A stretch of 24,466 bases of DNA from Hyphomicrobiales bacterium (GTDB lineage: Bacteria; Pseudomonadota; Alphaproteobacteria; Rhizobiales; Beijerinckiaceae). Of the stretch, positions 15,477-24,466 are shown piece by piece (the first letter of the stretch is position 1; the number at the start of each line of letters is the position of its first letter). The notes below the pieces were generated by a model that saw only the letters and a list, made by a program, of their open reading frames with translations, made no database searches and was not told where the DNA came from. The stretch covers positions 1-24,466 of the forward strand of contig JAATEW010000207.1 of NCBI GenBank assembly GCA_015655535.1, given 5' to 3'. Made by a program: the position numbers and the translations under genes.

Positions 15477-18400
15477 GTGGCTTTTCCGTTCGCGCCGATC
15501 GGTCTCTTTGGTCGTCCCAAGCCCACTGTGCCTCGCCCTGAAAGGTCCCGCCGACGCTGGTTCAGCGCGGCTCGGGCCCGCCGCCACGTAGCGGCGCCGC
15601 GAGATCGCCTGATCTTCGATGCGCTTGAATCCCGCGTCCTGTTAAACGCCGATGTGCTCGCCTTGAATATGGCGCATGGGGCTCAGCCCGTCGCGCAGGA
15701 TCATCAACTCCTCGTCCAATTGGTCCAGCAGACCGAGCAGGTTCAAAACACCACGGTCGTGGTGCAGAACGTGCAGATCATCGACCAGACGAATGGCGGC
15801 GCGGTCCTCGCCTTCGGCGCCTTGAACAATATCTCGGCCATTTCCATCGATCTCGGCAACACAAACGACACGCTGACGATCGATGCGAATTCCTTCAAGA
15901 ATGTCGCGGCGCCGACGATCAATGTCGATGGTGGCACCGGCAACAGCAATCTCGTCTTCGATAATAGCGCCTCGACCCAATGGAATCTGACGGGCCAGAA
16001 TACGGGTCAGGTCCAAGGCGGCGGCGTCACTGCGAATTTCACCAATGTCGCGAATCTCACGGGTGCCGCGAACAACAACGACACCATGACCATTCAGCAG
16101 GCCGGAACTCTGTCCGGCGTGTTCGACGGCGGCGCCGGCGGCGGCAATTCGCTGATTTTCAACAATGGCGCGCATAATGCGGCGGGCGTGATCGCCGGAC
16201 CGCAATACAACACACTTACGCTTGACGGGCAGGCTTTCAACTATGCCGAGGTCCAAGAGACGACAATCGGCGACCCGACCGTTTTTTCTCTTGCTAGCCA
16301 TGGAACAAATCTGACTGCCTTGATGGAATCCAACGGCAGCAATGGGTTTACGTTTTCAGGCTCTTTCGGCAGCATAAATATGCCCTCGGCGGCGGGAACT
16401 TCGGGAAGCCCAACGAGCTTCGAAGTTATTGTCGGGGACGGTAACACGCTGGATGTGGGTTCGAGTTCCAGCGATATGATCGATGTCGATTCGCTCTCGC
16501 CTTACACGCAACTCGTCATTGATAACGGCGGCAATGCAATTGATGGAGCGGCTTCCGCCGGCGGCACGTCTGTCGTCTTCAATGGACATCTGACCGATAG
16601 CTCCGGCATCTCGGTTATCGCCGGTGCGATCACTGTAACTAACGGTGCCGTTATCTCAGGCGGCGCCGTTACGCTTGATGCGACGGCGTCGTTCAGCCAC
16701 AGCGATACGACGGACACTAACCCGTCGCTCAGCGGCTCGGCCACAGCTTTGCTAAATTTACAGTCCGGTAGCACGATTTCGGGTTCGACCATCGCTTTGT
16801 CGGCCACTTCGACCGGCACAGCGTCGATCAATGCGACCGCGAGCACCCAGCTACAAACAGGCACAAATTCGACACAAAACAGTGCGGTGCTGACCATTGC
16901 CGGCACAGTCGATGCCACGCAGGGTCTAAGTGCGTTGGCGACGGTCAGTCTGACCAGCAACATCATTATGTCCGACGCCTCGGAATTCTCCGGGGGCAAC
17001 ATCACGGCGGTCAACGCGAGCCTTGTCGACATTGCGGCAGGCGCCTCGCTTACCGGGGCGACCGTCGATGTCGAGGCGAACACGACCGTCAATTCAACAA
17101 TTTCGGCTCCGACTCTCGACAGCGGTTATGTCGCCGAGGGCAATTTCGTCACCGTCAAACCGTCCATCACCAATACGACCGCGGTGGTTGTCAATTCCGG
17201 GGCGAAGATCGTCCAGAACGGGGCCGGAACGATCAGCCACAATGGGGAAGATACCGGCCAATCCGTTATTCTCGACGCCAACGACTCCACGAATCTGAAC
17301 GTGCTGCTTTCATTCGAGACAGTGACCTCGTTGCCGATCCTGAACGGTGCCTTGAGTGTCGAAGCGGTGACGACCGACGTCACGCTCGCGCGCACCACGC
17401 TTGTCCTCGTCGGTGATCCCGACGCCACCGCCACGAACGCAAGCGCGCTTTTACAGGCGGGTGGTGCGGCGCAGGTGGCGGCGTCAAGCGGTGGCACGAT
17501 CGCTGTCTCGGAAGTCTCGCAGGGGGTTGGCGAAATCGATATCGAGGCCTCGTCGGGCGGCGTAAGCGCGGAGACGGCCTATCTCGAAGCCCTGGGTCCG
17601 GCGACTACGGACCCAAGCACCCTTACGTTCCTTGGCACCCTCGCTGAAGGGGACTTGACATATGCGGCCATCACCGGCGCGACGATCGATGCCGGCAGCT
17701 TGGCGCTCTCGGCGACAAGCGAGACGAACTACACGGCGACCGCGCATATCCTGACGACGGATGTTGCTGGCGAAACCGACGCGCTCGTGTCCTATGACTC
17801 CCTGACCACCGGCGCCTTCAGCGTGGAGGCGACCGACGGATCGACCATCACGTCGCAGGCCGTGGGCTATGACCTTGGCGGCAACAATATAACCATCGGC
17901 GCCAGCCTCAATGTCGAGGCGACATCGGTCGAAAACGTGGCCGATAAGTCCATCACCGCATCGGTCTCACATTCGACGATCAATGCCGCCGGCACCGTGC
18001 AGGTGCAGGCCACGAACGATATGCATGTGATCGGCACGGCGGCAACCGAAGCCGCTTCGAGCGCGCTCGACTTGGCGTCCATCTCCTTCGCCGGAACCTA
18101 CGTCAGCAATCAGATTCTCGGTACCATCAGCGCACTCGTCGATCAGAGCACGATCACCACCACCACTGGTGACATCAATGTTCAGGCCAATGACACGTCG
18201 ATCGTGGACGCGCGCGTGCAGACAGGTACCGCGAGCAGCGGCGTCTCCGGCGGCGGCAGCGTGGGCGCGGTGTTCGCGCTCAATACGATTGGTTGGAGCT
18301 TCGACGGAACTTTCGATTTAAGCCAGGCGGCGGACCTTCTCGACGCTTTGATTGGGACGGACTCCTTCAGCGAGCAAGCCGCACCCGTCGAGGCCGAGAT

Positions 18401-21400
18401 CACGAATTCCGCCGTCGCCGCCGCCGGCGCGATCCTGGTGATGGCCGTCGCCGATGGAACGGTGAACGCGACGGTCAGCAACAACTCGCGGTCGGCCGAG
18501 ACGGCGGCTTTGAACGCCACCGTGGCGGGGGGCATCGGCGGCGTCGTTGCCACCAATAAGGTGAGCCGCGCCGCGCAGGCGACCATCGACAACACGAATC
18601 TGTCGCAGGCGACCGTGAACGTGCAGGCCGCCAAGGGTGTCACTGTCCAGGCGACCAACGAGTCGACGATCAACTCCAACGTCTTGATCGTGACCTCGAC
18701 TGACGCAACCACCGACGGCGGTCTCAGCTATGCCGGCGAGCTGCCGAGCGTGGCCGCGCCCTACGATTATCAGACAACGCAGGGAACCGTCGCGCTGAAC
18801 TTCGGCCAGGAGGTCAAGCTCACCCCGGATTACGATACGAGCACGCCCCTGTTGGGTAATTCCATCAACAAGTTCGTTAATCTCGCAGATCAAGACATCG
18901 TCGACGTTCTCGCGGGAACGCCCGGGAGCACGAGCACAAGCGACGCGCTTTATTCCTATGTCGGTGAGCCGGGCCAAGTCGATCTTTTGAATACGGATTA
19001 TACCGACACTACGCTTTGGCAGCCTCTCGCGGGAACAGCAGGCACGGTCTACCGCTACTATGGCCCCGATACGTCATCGATCGATCTTCGTACTCAGGAT
19101 TACTCGAATCCGCATTATTGGGCGGCGGATGCCGAGTTCCAGCTCATTCCCACGACCCTGAATTTCCAGCAGAACCACAGCGTCGCGATCGGCGGCTCCG
19201 TCGTTCTCAACCAAGTCAGCGGCGGCGCGAATGCCACCGTGTTGAACGTTAATCTTGACGTGACGCAAAGCGGAGGCCTTTCCGTCCTCGCCACCGACAA
19301 GGCGACGCTGACGGCGGTCAACGACAACAGCGGTACGAGCAGTGGCGGCCAGTCGGATTTCGGCGGCAAAGAGAGTGCCGGCGGCAGCATCGCCGTCGGC
19401 GCGACGATCGCCACCAACACGGTGACCGGTACGGCGGAGGCCACGGTCTCGTCGAGCACTCTGTACGTGACCGGCGACATGACCGTGGATGCCGAGAATC
19501 AGGCATCCATCACCGCGACGACGGAGCAGGCGACCACGTCGGACGGCAAGACCGACGATCTTATGCTTGCCTTCAATACCGTCGGCTGGGACGCGGGAAA
19601 CATTCTTTATTCGACGATCGATGCGATCGTCGGGACCGACATTACCAGCGAAGATCCGGCGAAGGTCCTAGCATCGATCACCGATTCCGATGTTACCGTT
19701 ACGGGCACGCTCGACCTTACCGCAAATGATAAGGCGTCCATCTCCTCCACGCTCACCAACGATTCCACGTCGGCCCTCTCCGGCATTTTCGACACTTCCG
19801 CGCAAACCATCAGCGCCGCCGTCGCCAGCAACATGGTCGATGGGATGGCGCAAGCCTTCATCGAAGGCGGGACGACCACTGCCGCCGCCATCGGCATCTC
19901 CGCGCAGAACACATCCTCGATCACGTCGAAGACGGCACTGACGGGCGAAGCCAGTGTCACGAACGACTTCGGCACAAGCCTTCTCAACAATTTCACCAAT
20001 CAATTGCAGAAGAGCTACCAGTACACCGACAAGTCCGGTGTGCAGACGCTGTCGTTGGGCGATATGGTGCTCGGCACGAACGGAACAACATATGAATATT
20101 ACGGACCGGACGATTCATCGGTCGATCTGTCGCAAGCTAATTTCAGCGATCTCGGTCTTTGGAAGCCTGTTAACGCCCTGACGCTGTTCCCGACCAATGC
20201 CGCGAAGGATCTCGCCAAGGTTCTCGGCAAGAACGGGACCGGCACGAACACCGCGAACGACGATGGGTTCCTCATTGCCCGCAATGATGTGCGCGGCCTG
20301 ACCCAGGCTTATATCGACGGAGCCACTGCCGTCACTGCCATGACCGGCGTGATCCAGATTCTGGCGTCGAATACGTCGACGCTGAAAGCCGACGACTCGA
20401 GCGATATTTCCGCCAAGGGCGGCGCTTCCGGTGTCTTTGTCACGAATGCCGTGCTCGGGAGCGCGCAGGCCTATATTTCCGACAGCACCGTCACGAGTTT
20501 CGGCGACGCCATCGAGATCGAGGCCGACAACGCGTCCACAATGGACGCGACGGCCGAAACGCAGGTCCTCGGCAAGGACGGCGCTAACGTGCTGCCGAGC
20601 GCGGACAAGATCAAGGATCCGAAGACCGGAAAGGACGTCGTCAATCCGAACTCGATCGGCAATCTCGCCATCATCGCAGCCTTCAACTCGATCGGCTATA
20701 ACGCTCCCAATCTTCTGGAAAACGCGGTCGACGCGCTTCTCGACGACACGGTTTGGGGCAGCACGCTGCCCGATGACGCTTCGGCCTATATCGAGAACTC
20801 GACCGTCACCGCGAAGGACGCGGTGTCCGTCACGGCAGAGAGCGATTCGGAACTCACGTCCACGACGGGTAACGATCTGGTTGCGACGGCCTCAAACGAC
20901 GTGGCCGTACCCGACAACATCCTGACCGACCAGGCAGGCAAGGCGGCCAAGGTCGGCAAGACCGGGTCGAGCGCCGGTGGGCTCCTCGCCATGAACCGCG
21001 TGGCGGGATCTGCGAAAGCTTACATCGACGAGACGCCGGCGCCTCAGGCGGCGGCGAAGACGGTCTCCGGCTCGTCGGTCATCGTCTCGGCCACCGACAC
21101 GTCCGCCATGAATTCGATCAGCAAGTCTGATGACGACACCGACACGTCCGACACGGTGGCCGCGCTGACCACGCTCGTCAGCGGGCTGCTCACCGACACG
21201 TTCGATTACACTGCCGACTCGGGGTCGCGCACGCTCTGGGCCGGCGCCCTTGTCTACGTGCCGACCAACTACAAGAGCGGCACCGAAGGCGCCGGCGCGA
21301 CTTACGAATACATCGGCACCGACTACACAGGCACGATCGACCTCGGCGCGCAGGATTACGCGACCGATACGGCCGACTGGCAGCTCGAAACATCTTCCAA

Positions 21401-24400
21401 CCTCCTGACCAACCTGCTCCCAGCGATCGGCAACTTGACGGATTCTGATGCCTTCTCCGTGGGCGTCCAGATCGTCTACAACGACGTGACCGGATCGGCG
21501 ATCGCCTATGTGAACCAGGGCGCGATCACGGCAACCGGAGGCGGCGTCAAAGTCACCGCGACCGAGGCCGCCACCATGGTGGCGGACGAACTCAGCAATA
21601 CAGCCTCCTATGGCGGCAGCACGTTCGGGACCGGTAAAGTGGTTGCCGGCGACGGCCAGATCGCGACCAATAACGTCCTGTCGACCGCGCAAGCCTATGT
21701 GACGGACGCGACGGTCACTGCGTCCGGCAATGTCGACGTCGAAGCCGACGACAACCAGCAGATGACCGCGGTCGTGGAAGGGTCGGCGACCACGACAGGT
21801 GGCGGCACCGAGCAGGCCGTAGGTGTCAGCCTGGCCTTCAACGCGGTCGGGTGGGAAGACCAGAATCTTCTCTTCAACACAATCGACGCGTTCATCGAAG
21901 ACCCCGCCATCAGCGATGCGTTCCACTCCACGCCAGCCGACACGGTTGCCTATATTCAGGACACTCAGGTCACGGCGGGCGGCAACGTCTCTGTCAACGC
22001 TCAATCGCAAGCGCAAATCAACGCGACGGTCAGCAATGCCGCCGAGTCGACCTCATCCGCGCTGTTTGGTGGAGACAAGATCAAGGGCATCAACGACAAG
22101 GGAGCTGACAACAGCTCGCTTGGCGTCGGCGTGGTGCTTGCGTCGAATAAGGTCAATGGTTCTGCGGACGCCTATATCGACGAAACGGGTTTGACGGTAC
22201 CTGCCGGCCAACAGGACGTGAGCGCGGGCGGACGGATCGCGGTCACCGCGAACGACGCCACCGGCCTATTTTCGAACGTCACGCTGGCCACCACGGCCGT
22301 CACCACGACCGACGGCGGCGCGGCTTTGCTGCAGAACGCGCTCGATCTGCTGCAGCCGAGCGACTTCACGACGACGCCCGACGGCACAGGGCAGACGGCC
22401 ATTCGAAATGTGTCCTATGGCAACACGGTCCGTCTGCTCGCCGATTTCAACCAGACGGCCGGCACCGCGAAGCTCGTGACGGGGAGCTTGGTGAATGTCA
22501 ACGGCCTCGTCTACCGCTACCTCGGCGGCAGTTCCACGCCGACCACAGTCAATTTGCTGGGGCAGCAATACACGACCGACAGTACCAATTGGCAATTGGT
22601 CGGGAAGCAGAACGCGATCTACGAATACATGGGAACGTCGAACACCGGCGACCAACTCGACGTCCACGCGCAGAATTTCACCGATCTCGGTCTTTGGAAG
22701 CCCCTGATTACGACCCAGATCGTTCCGCAGGGTAACAATCTATCAGCTTCCAACGCGGTCGCGGTCGCCGCGCTTTTCGTTCTCAATGACGAGCGGGGTG
22801 GAGCCAGCGCAACCGTCACGAATGCCACCTTGACCGCGGTGACCGGGGTTCAAATCCTGGCCTCTGAGGCGTCGACCTTCTCGGCTGCCACCAACGCGAC
22901 CGTCACGATGAACGGCGGAAGCTATCTCAACGCCCAAAACGGCACGACCGAGTCGGCGAGCGTCGTCGCCGTCGTAAACACGGTCCAGGATTCCGCCGAT
23001 GCCCATGCGATCGGTTCGACGATCAGCGTCTCCGCGGGCGGTCTTCTGGTCGAGGCCGACGACTCGGCGACGTTCACGGCGAACAACACGGCCGCGATCT
23101 CGGCTGGCGGCAACGCTGGCGCCGGCCAGCTCGCCTTCAACAGCGTCGGCTGGGATGCGTCGTCCTGGATTCAAGATGCGTTTAGCGCCTTCGTCGGCGA
23201 TCCGGCGCTGACACAACAGCAGAACCCGGCGAACGATACCGCTTATCTGCAGAACACCGTCGTGAGCGCCGCCGGCGACATAACCATCACGGCGAAAAAC
23301 ACCGCCACGATGAATGCGACGAATTCCAACAATGCCACGACGGCCTTCACGGCCATCATGGGCAGCAACACCATGGCGGTGTCGGCGGCGATCACACAGA
23401 ATCTCGTCAGCGGATCGTCGTTGGCCTATATCGACAACAGCGGTTTGCCGAGCGGAAACACTGTCGAAACATCCTCCGGCACGATTACTATCCAAGCCAA
23501 CAACACCGGCGGTATCGTCGCGGACAACCTCGTTATCGCCGCGGCGACCGCGGTGAACGACGACGGCCTGAGCCTTTTGCTTTCGGCGGCTCAGACAATC
23601 TTCCTGAGCTACGGCTACACGAATTATTCCGGCTCCCAGATCATGGCGGCGTTCGGCGCGACGCTGCAGACGCCGACGCTGAGCTTCGGCGGGACGACGC
23701 AGAACAAGCAGGCGCTGACCCAAGGCACGAAGGTCGGGTACACGCCGTCCGATGGTTCAACAGAGCAGGTCTACGAATTCGTCGGCCCAGCGGAAACCCT
23801 CGATCTGTCCCAAGTCGATCCGACGGCCGACCCCGCCGATTGGCAGCTCATCGGCAATGTGGGCGACCTTTCCTCGCCGTCGCAAACAGTGCTGCCGGTC
23901 GCCGAGCAGAGCTTCGGTGGCTCGACGCCCAATACGCAGACCCTGACAACGGGTGAGCTTGTCAGCCTTGCTTCGGATCAGCCAATCTCGACAGGCGACG
24001 CGGCAACGCTCGGCGTCGGCGCGGGCGCGAAGGCGGCTCAGCTTTACCGGTATATTGGGCCTGACAATACTTCGGTCGATCTTTCTCAAGTCGATCCGAC
24101 CTCGGCCCAGTACAAGGCCGACTGGGAGCTCATCGGTAACGCAGGCGACGTCTATATGTACGTCGGAAACTACGGGCAATCGGTCGATCTTGGCACGGCG
24201 GATTATAGCGATACGTCTCTTTGGGAGGATCTGACAACCAGCGCGGTCAATAAGGCGCTGCAATTCCTTGGCACGGTCAGCTTTACGGCGACAAACGCTA
24301 TCGCGGGCGGCGGTCTCGTCGCCATGAACGACGTGCGCGGCGACACCAGTGCGTATGTCACGCATGTGACCCTGAGCAGCCCGGGTGACATAGACATCAC

Positions 24401-24466
24401 GGCGACCCGCGGCGGCTCCATCACTGTCACAGACGACAGCTACGTGAGCTCGCTGGCGGACAGTCC
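15477..24466 (+). CDS. Giant LEPR-XLL-type repetitive protein, N-terminal 2,996 codons (runs off window)
   Basis: From the GTG at 15477 (GGGGG at 15466-15470 as ribosome-binding site) the frame stays open to the window end, about 8,990 bases. An ATG at 15464 is closed at once by TAG. The N-terminus is Arg/Pro-rich and is followed at residues 50-59 by LESRVLLNAD, a variant of the LEPRxLLSAD motif that marks the start of many very large bacterial repeat proteins. After that come Thr/Ser/Asn/Ala/Asp-rich beta-type sequences: residues about 60-900 are irregular, then five larger modules and nine short Tyr/Trp motifs. I saw no cysteine. This composition is that of a surface adhesin or S-layer-like protein. 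The C-terminus, which would reveal the secretion route, is outside the window. Several antisense frames exist here and are compositional shadows. Confidence 0.9.
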   Translation, partial: MAFPFAPIGLFGRPKPTVPRPERSRRRWFSAARARRHVAAPRDRLIFDALESRVLLNADVLALNMAHGAQPVAQDHQLLVQLVQQTEQVQNTTVVVQNVQIIDQTNGGAVLAFGALNNISAISIDLGNTNDTLTIDANSFKNVAAPTINVDGGTGNSNLVFDNSASTQWNLTGQNTGQVQGGGVTANFTNVANLTGAANNNDTMTIQQAGTLSGVFDGGAGGGNSLIFNNGAHNAAGVIAGPQYNTLTLDGQAFNYAEVQETTIGDPTVFSLASHGTNLTALMESNGSNGFTFSGSFGSINMPSAAGTSGSPTSFEVIVGDGNTLDVGSSSSDMIDVDSLSPYTQLVIDNGGNAIDGAASAGGTSVVFNGHLTDSSGISVIAGAITVTNGAVISGGAVTLDATASFSHSDTTDTNPSLSGSATALLNLQSGSTISGSTIALSATSTGTASINATASTQLQTGTNSTQNSAVLTIAGTVDATQGLSALATVSLTSNIIMSDASEFSGGNITAVNASLVDIAAGASLTGATVDVEANTTVNSTISAPTLDSGYVAEGNFVTVKPSITNTTAVVVNSGAKIVQNGAGTISHNGEDTGQSVILDANDSTNLNVLLSFETVTSLPILNGALSVEAVTTDVTLARTTLVLVGDPDATATNASALLQAGGAAQVAASSGGTIAVSEVSQGVGEIDIEASSGGVSAETAYLEALGPATTDPSTLTFLGTLAEGDLTYAAITGATIDAGSLALSATSETNYTATAHILTTDVAGETDALVSYDSLTTGAFSVEATDGSTITSQAVGYDLGGNNITIGASLNVEATSVENVADKSITASVSHSTINAAGTVQVQATNDMHVIGTAATEAASSALDLASISFAGTYVSNQILGTISALVDQSTITTTTGDINVQANDTSIVDARVQTGTASSGVSGGGSVGAVFALNTIGWSFDGTFDLSQAADLLDALIGTDSFSEQAAPVEAEITNSAVAAAGAILVMAVADGTVNATVSNNSRSAETAALNATVAGGIGGVVATNKVSRAAQATIDNTNLSQATVNVQAAKGVTVQATNESTINSNVLIVTSTDATTDGGLSYAGELPSVAAPYDYQTTQGTVALNFGQEVKLTPDYDTSTPLLGNSINKFVNLADQDIVDVLAGTPGSTSTSDALYSYVGEPGQVDLLNTDYTDTTLWQPLAGTAGTVYRYYGPDTSSIDLRTQDYSNPHYWAADAEFQLIPTTLNFQQNHSVAIGGSVVLNQVSGGANATVLNVNLDVTQSGGLSVLATDKATLTAVNDNSGTSSGGQSDFGGKESAGGSIAVGATIATNTVTGTAEATVSSSTLYVTGDMTVDAENQASITATTEQATTSDGKTDDLMLAFNTVGWDAGNILYSTIDAIVGTDITSEDPAKVLASITDSDVTVTGTLDLTANDKASISSTLTNDSTSALSGIFDTSAQTISAAVASNMVDGMAQAFIEGGTTTAAAIGISAQNTSSITSKTALTGEASVTNDFGTSLLNNFTNQLQKSYQYTDKSGVQTLSLGDMVLGTNGTTYEYYGPDDSSVDLSQANFSDLGLWKPVNALTLFPTNAAKDLAKVLGKNGTGTNTANDDGFLIARNDVRGLTQAYIDGATAVTAMTGVIQILASNTSTLKADDSSDISAKGGASGVFVTNAVLGSAQAYISDSTVTSFGDAIEIEADNASTMDATAETQVLGKDGANVLPSADKIKDPKTGKDVVNPNSIGNLAIIAAFNSIGYNAPNLLENAVDALLDDTVWGSTLPDDASAYIENSTVTAKDAVSVTAESDSELTSTTGNDLVATASNDVAVPDNILTDQAGKAAKVGKTGSSAGGLLAMNRVAGSAKAYIDETPAPQAAAKTVSGSSVIVSATDTSAMNSISKSDDDTDTSDTVAALTTLVSGLLTDTFDYTADSGSRTLWAGALVYVPTNYKSGTEGAGATYEYIGTDYTGTIDLGAQDYATDTADWQLETSSNLLTNLLPAIGNLTDSDAFSVGVQIVYNDVTGSAIAYVNQGAITATGGGVKVTATEAATMVADELSNTASYGGSTFGTGKVVAGDGQIATNNVLSTAQAYVTDATVTASGNVDVEADDNQQMTAVVEGSATTTGGGTEQAVGVSLAFNAVGWEDQNLLFNTIDAFIEDPAISDAFHSTPADTVAYIQDTQVTAGGNVSVNAQSQAQINATVSNAAESTSSALFGGDKIKGINDKGADNSSLGVGVVLASNKVNGSADAYIDETGLTVPAGQQDVSAGGRIAVTANDATGLFSNVTLATTAVTTTDGGAALLQNALDLLQPSDFTTTPDGTGQTAIRNVSYGNTVRLLADFNQTAGTAKLVTGSLVNVNGLVYRYLGGSSTPTTVNLLGQQYTTDSTNWQLVGKQNAIYEYMGTSNTGDQLDVHAQNFTDLGLWKPLITTQIVPQGNNLSASNAVAVAALFVLNDERGGASATVTNATLTAVTGVQILASEASTFSAATNATVTMNGGSYLNAQNGTTESASVVAVVNTVQDSADAHAIGSTISVSAGGLLVEADDSATFTANNTAAISAGGNAGAGQLAFNSVGWDASSWIQDAFSAFVGDPALTQQQNPANDTAYLQNTVVSAAGDITITAKNTATMNATNSNNATTAFTAIMGSNTMAVSAAITQNLVSGSSLAYIDNSGLPSGNTVETSSGTITIQANNTGGIVADNLVIAAATAVNDDGLSLLLSAAQTIFLSYGYTNYSGSQIMAAFGATLQTPTLSFGGTTQNKQALTQGTKVGYTPSDGSTEQVYEFVGPAETLDLSQVDPTADPADWQLIGNVGDLSSPSQTVLPVAEQSFGGSTPNTQTLTTGELVSLASDQPISTGDAATLGVGAGAKAAQLYRYIGPDNTSVDLSQVDPTSAQYKADWELIGNAGDVYMYVGNYGQSVDLGTADYSDTSLWEDLTTSAVNKALQFLGTVSFTATNAIAGGGLVAMNDVRGDTSAYVTHVTLSSPGDIDITATRGGSITVTDDSYVSSLADS
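15615..15653 (+). other. LEPR-XLL-type N-terminal motif (FDALESRVLLNAD)
   Basis: Residues 47-59 of the giant protein. The usual consensus is (F/L)EALEPRxLLSAD; here Pro is replaced by Ser and Ser by Asn. It follows an arginine-rich stretch (residues 20-36). The motif is known at the N-terminus of very large repetitive proteins and may act as a sorting or processing signal, but its function is not proven. Confidence 0.75.
18273..23213 (+). repeat. Five copies of a 370-433 residue module headed by FN-x-[VI]-G-[WY]
   Basis: Module heads begin (Phe codon) at 18273 (FALNTIGW in copy 1), 19572 (FNTVGW), 20682 (FNSIGY), 21837 (FNAVGW) and 23136 (FNSVGW). Each head is followed by a helix-like stretch with acidic and Ala/Leu residues (for example NLLFNTIDAFIEDP), then a strand such as AYIENSTVTA. 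Later in each module come N-x-V-x-x-x-A-x-A-Y-I-D and I-x-A-x-x-x-(S/T)-T segments. Spacings are 1299, 1110, 1155 and 1299 bases. The feature is drawn from the first head to the end of the last head region. Copies are diverged in protein sequence and I see no long DNA identity, which suggests old duplications. Confidence 0.7.
18951..24224 (+). repeat. Nine copies of a 23-27 residue Tyr/Trp motif: Y-x-[YF]-x-G-x(5,8)-[DN]-[LV]-x(4,5)-[YFD]-x(4,8)-W
   Basis: Copies lie at 18951-19019, 19050-19121, 20091-20162, 21303-21380, 22512-22592, 22620-22697, 23772-23843, 24045-24125 and 24153-24224. Examples: YEYYGPDDSSVDLSQANFSD (copy 3, followed by LGLW) and YMYVGNYGQSVDLGTADYSD (copy 9, followed by TSLW). 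Each ends with Trp plus a short hydrophobic tail (QL, KP, EL). They fall between the larger modules in groups of 2, 1, 1, 2 and 3. The number in a gap partly explains the module spacing: gaps with two copies are 1299 bases, with one copy 1110 or 1155. Function unknown; a small beta fold binding a ligand or a partner is plausible. Confidence 0.75.

Noticed and set aside
20892..22016. Long minus-strand reading frame (374 codons) inside the giant gene
   Set aside because: It lies opposite an open plus-strand frame with clear repeats; the product is Arg/Gly/His-rich with no family motif, typical of an antisense shadow in GC-rich DNA. The same applies to the other minus-strand frames between 15642 and 24430.
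15477..24466. Broken or frameshifted gene made of many small plus-strand ORFs
   Set aside because: I followed one frame codon by codon through the region and found no stop; the small plus-strand ORFs lie in other frames.
1..24466. tRNA, rRNA, CRISPR array, insertion sequence or phage attachment site
   Set aside because: Reading both strands I saw no tRNA cloverleaf, no regularly spaced identical repeats, and no transposase or integrase motifs. The repeats found are coding and diverged.

Overview
The window looks like chromosomal DNA of an alphaproteobacterium. GC content is high, and the protein families (TreZ, pyruvate-decarboxylase-type enzyme, SapC, flavin-dependent halogenase) read most like Hyphomicrobiales, possibly Beijerinckiaceae-like. 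That placement is an impression from protein style, not a computed result. Gene density is normal and many junctions are translationally coupled (ATGA, TTGA, 1-nt gaps).

Layout. (1) 1-277, minus: the N-terminal end of malto-oligosyltrehalose trehalohydrolase (treZ), running off the window. (2) 278-598: intergenic, with a perfect palindrome. (3) 599-3608, plus: a thiamine-diphosphate 2-keto-acid decarboxylase, then an exported yellow/royal-jelly-type protein. (4) 3594-7426, minus: five genes, in transcription order 2OG-Fe(II) oxygenase, SAM methyltransferase, P-loop kinase-like protein, small exported protein, and PHB-depolymerase-type esterase. (5) 7538-14427, plus: two tandem cobalamin-binding radical SAM enzymes, a flavin-dependent tryptophan-type halogenase, two unrecognised proteins that may be distantly related to each other, and a further radical SAM enzyme with extra C-terminal cysteines. 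(6) 14595-15377, plus: a SapC-family protein. (7) 15477 to the window end, plus: one uninterrupted reading frame of about 2,996 codons that encodes the start of a giant LEPR-XLL-type repetitive protein.

How it may work together. Regions 4 and 5 diverge from a short promoter region with a palindrome at 7481-7499. They look like one tailoring-enzyme locus: methylation, hydroxylation, halogenation, radical chemistry and possibly prenyl transfer. No NRPS, PKS or obvious RiPP precursor lies in the window, so the substrate is unknown. The adjacent giant protein carries nine copies of a Tyr/Trp-rich motif and five copies of a larger module. It is either an unrelated surface protein or, speculatively, a client of the modifying enzymes.

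Limits: all calls come from reading motifs by eye. No database search or structure prediction was run.
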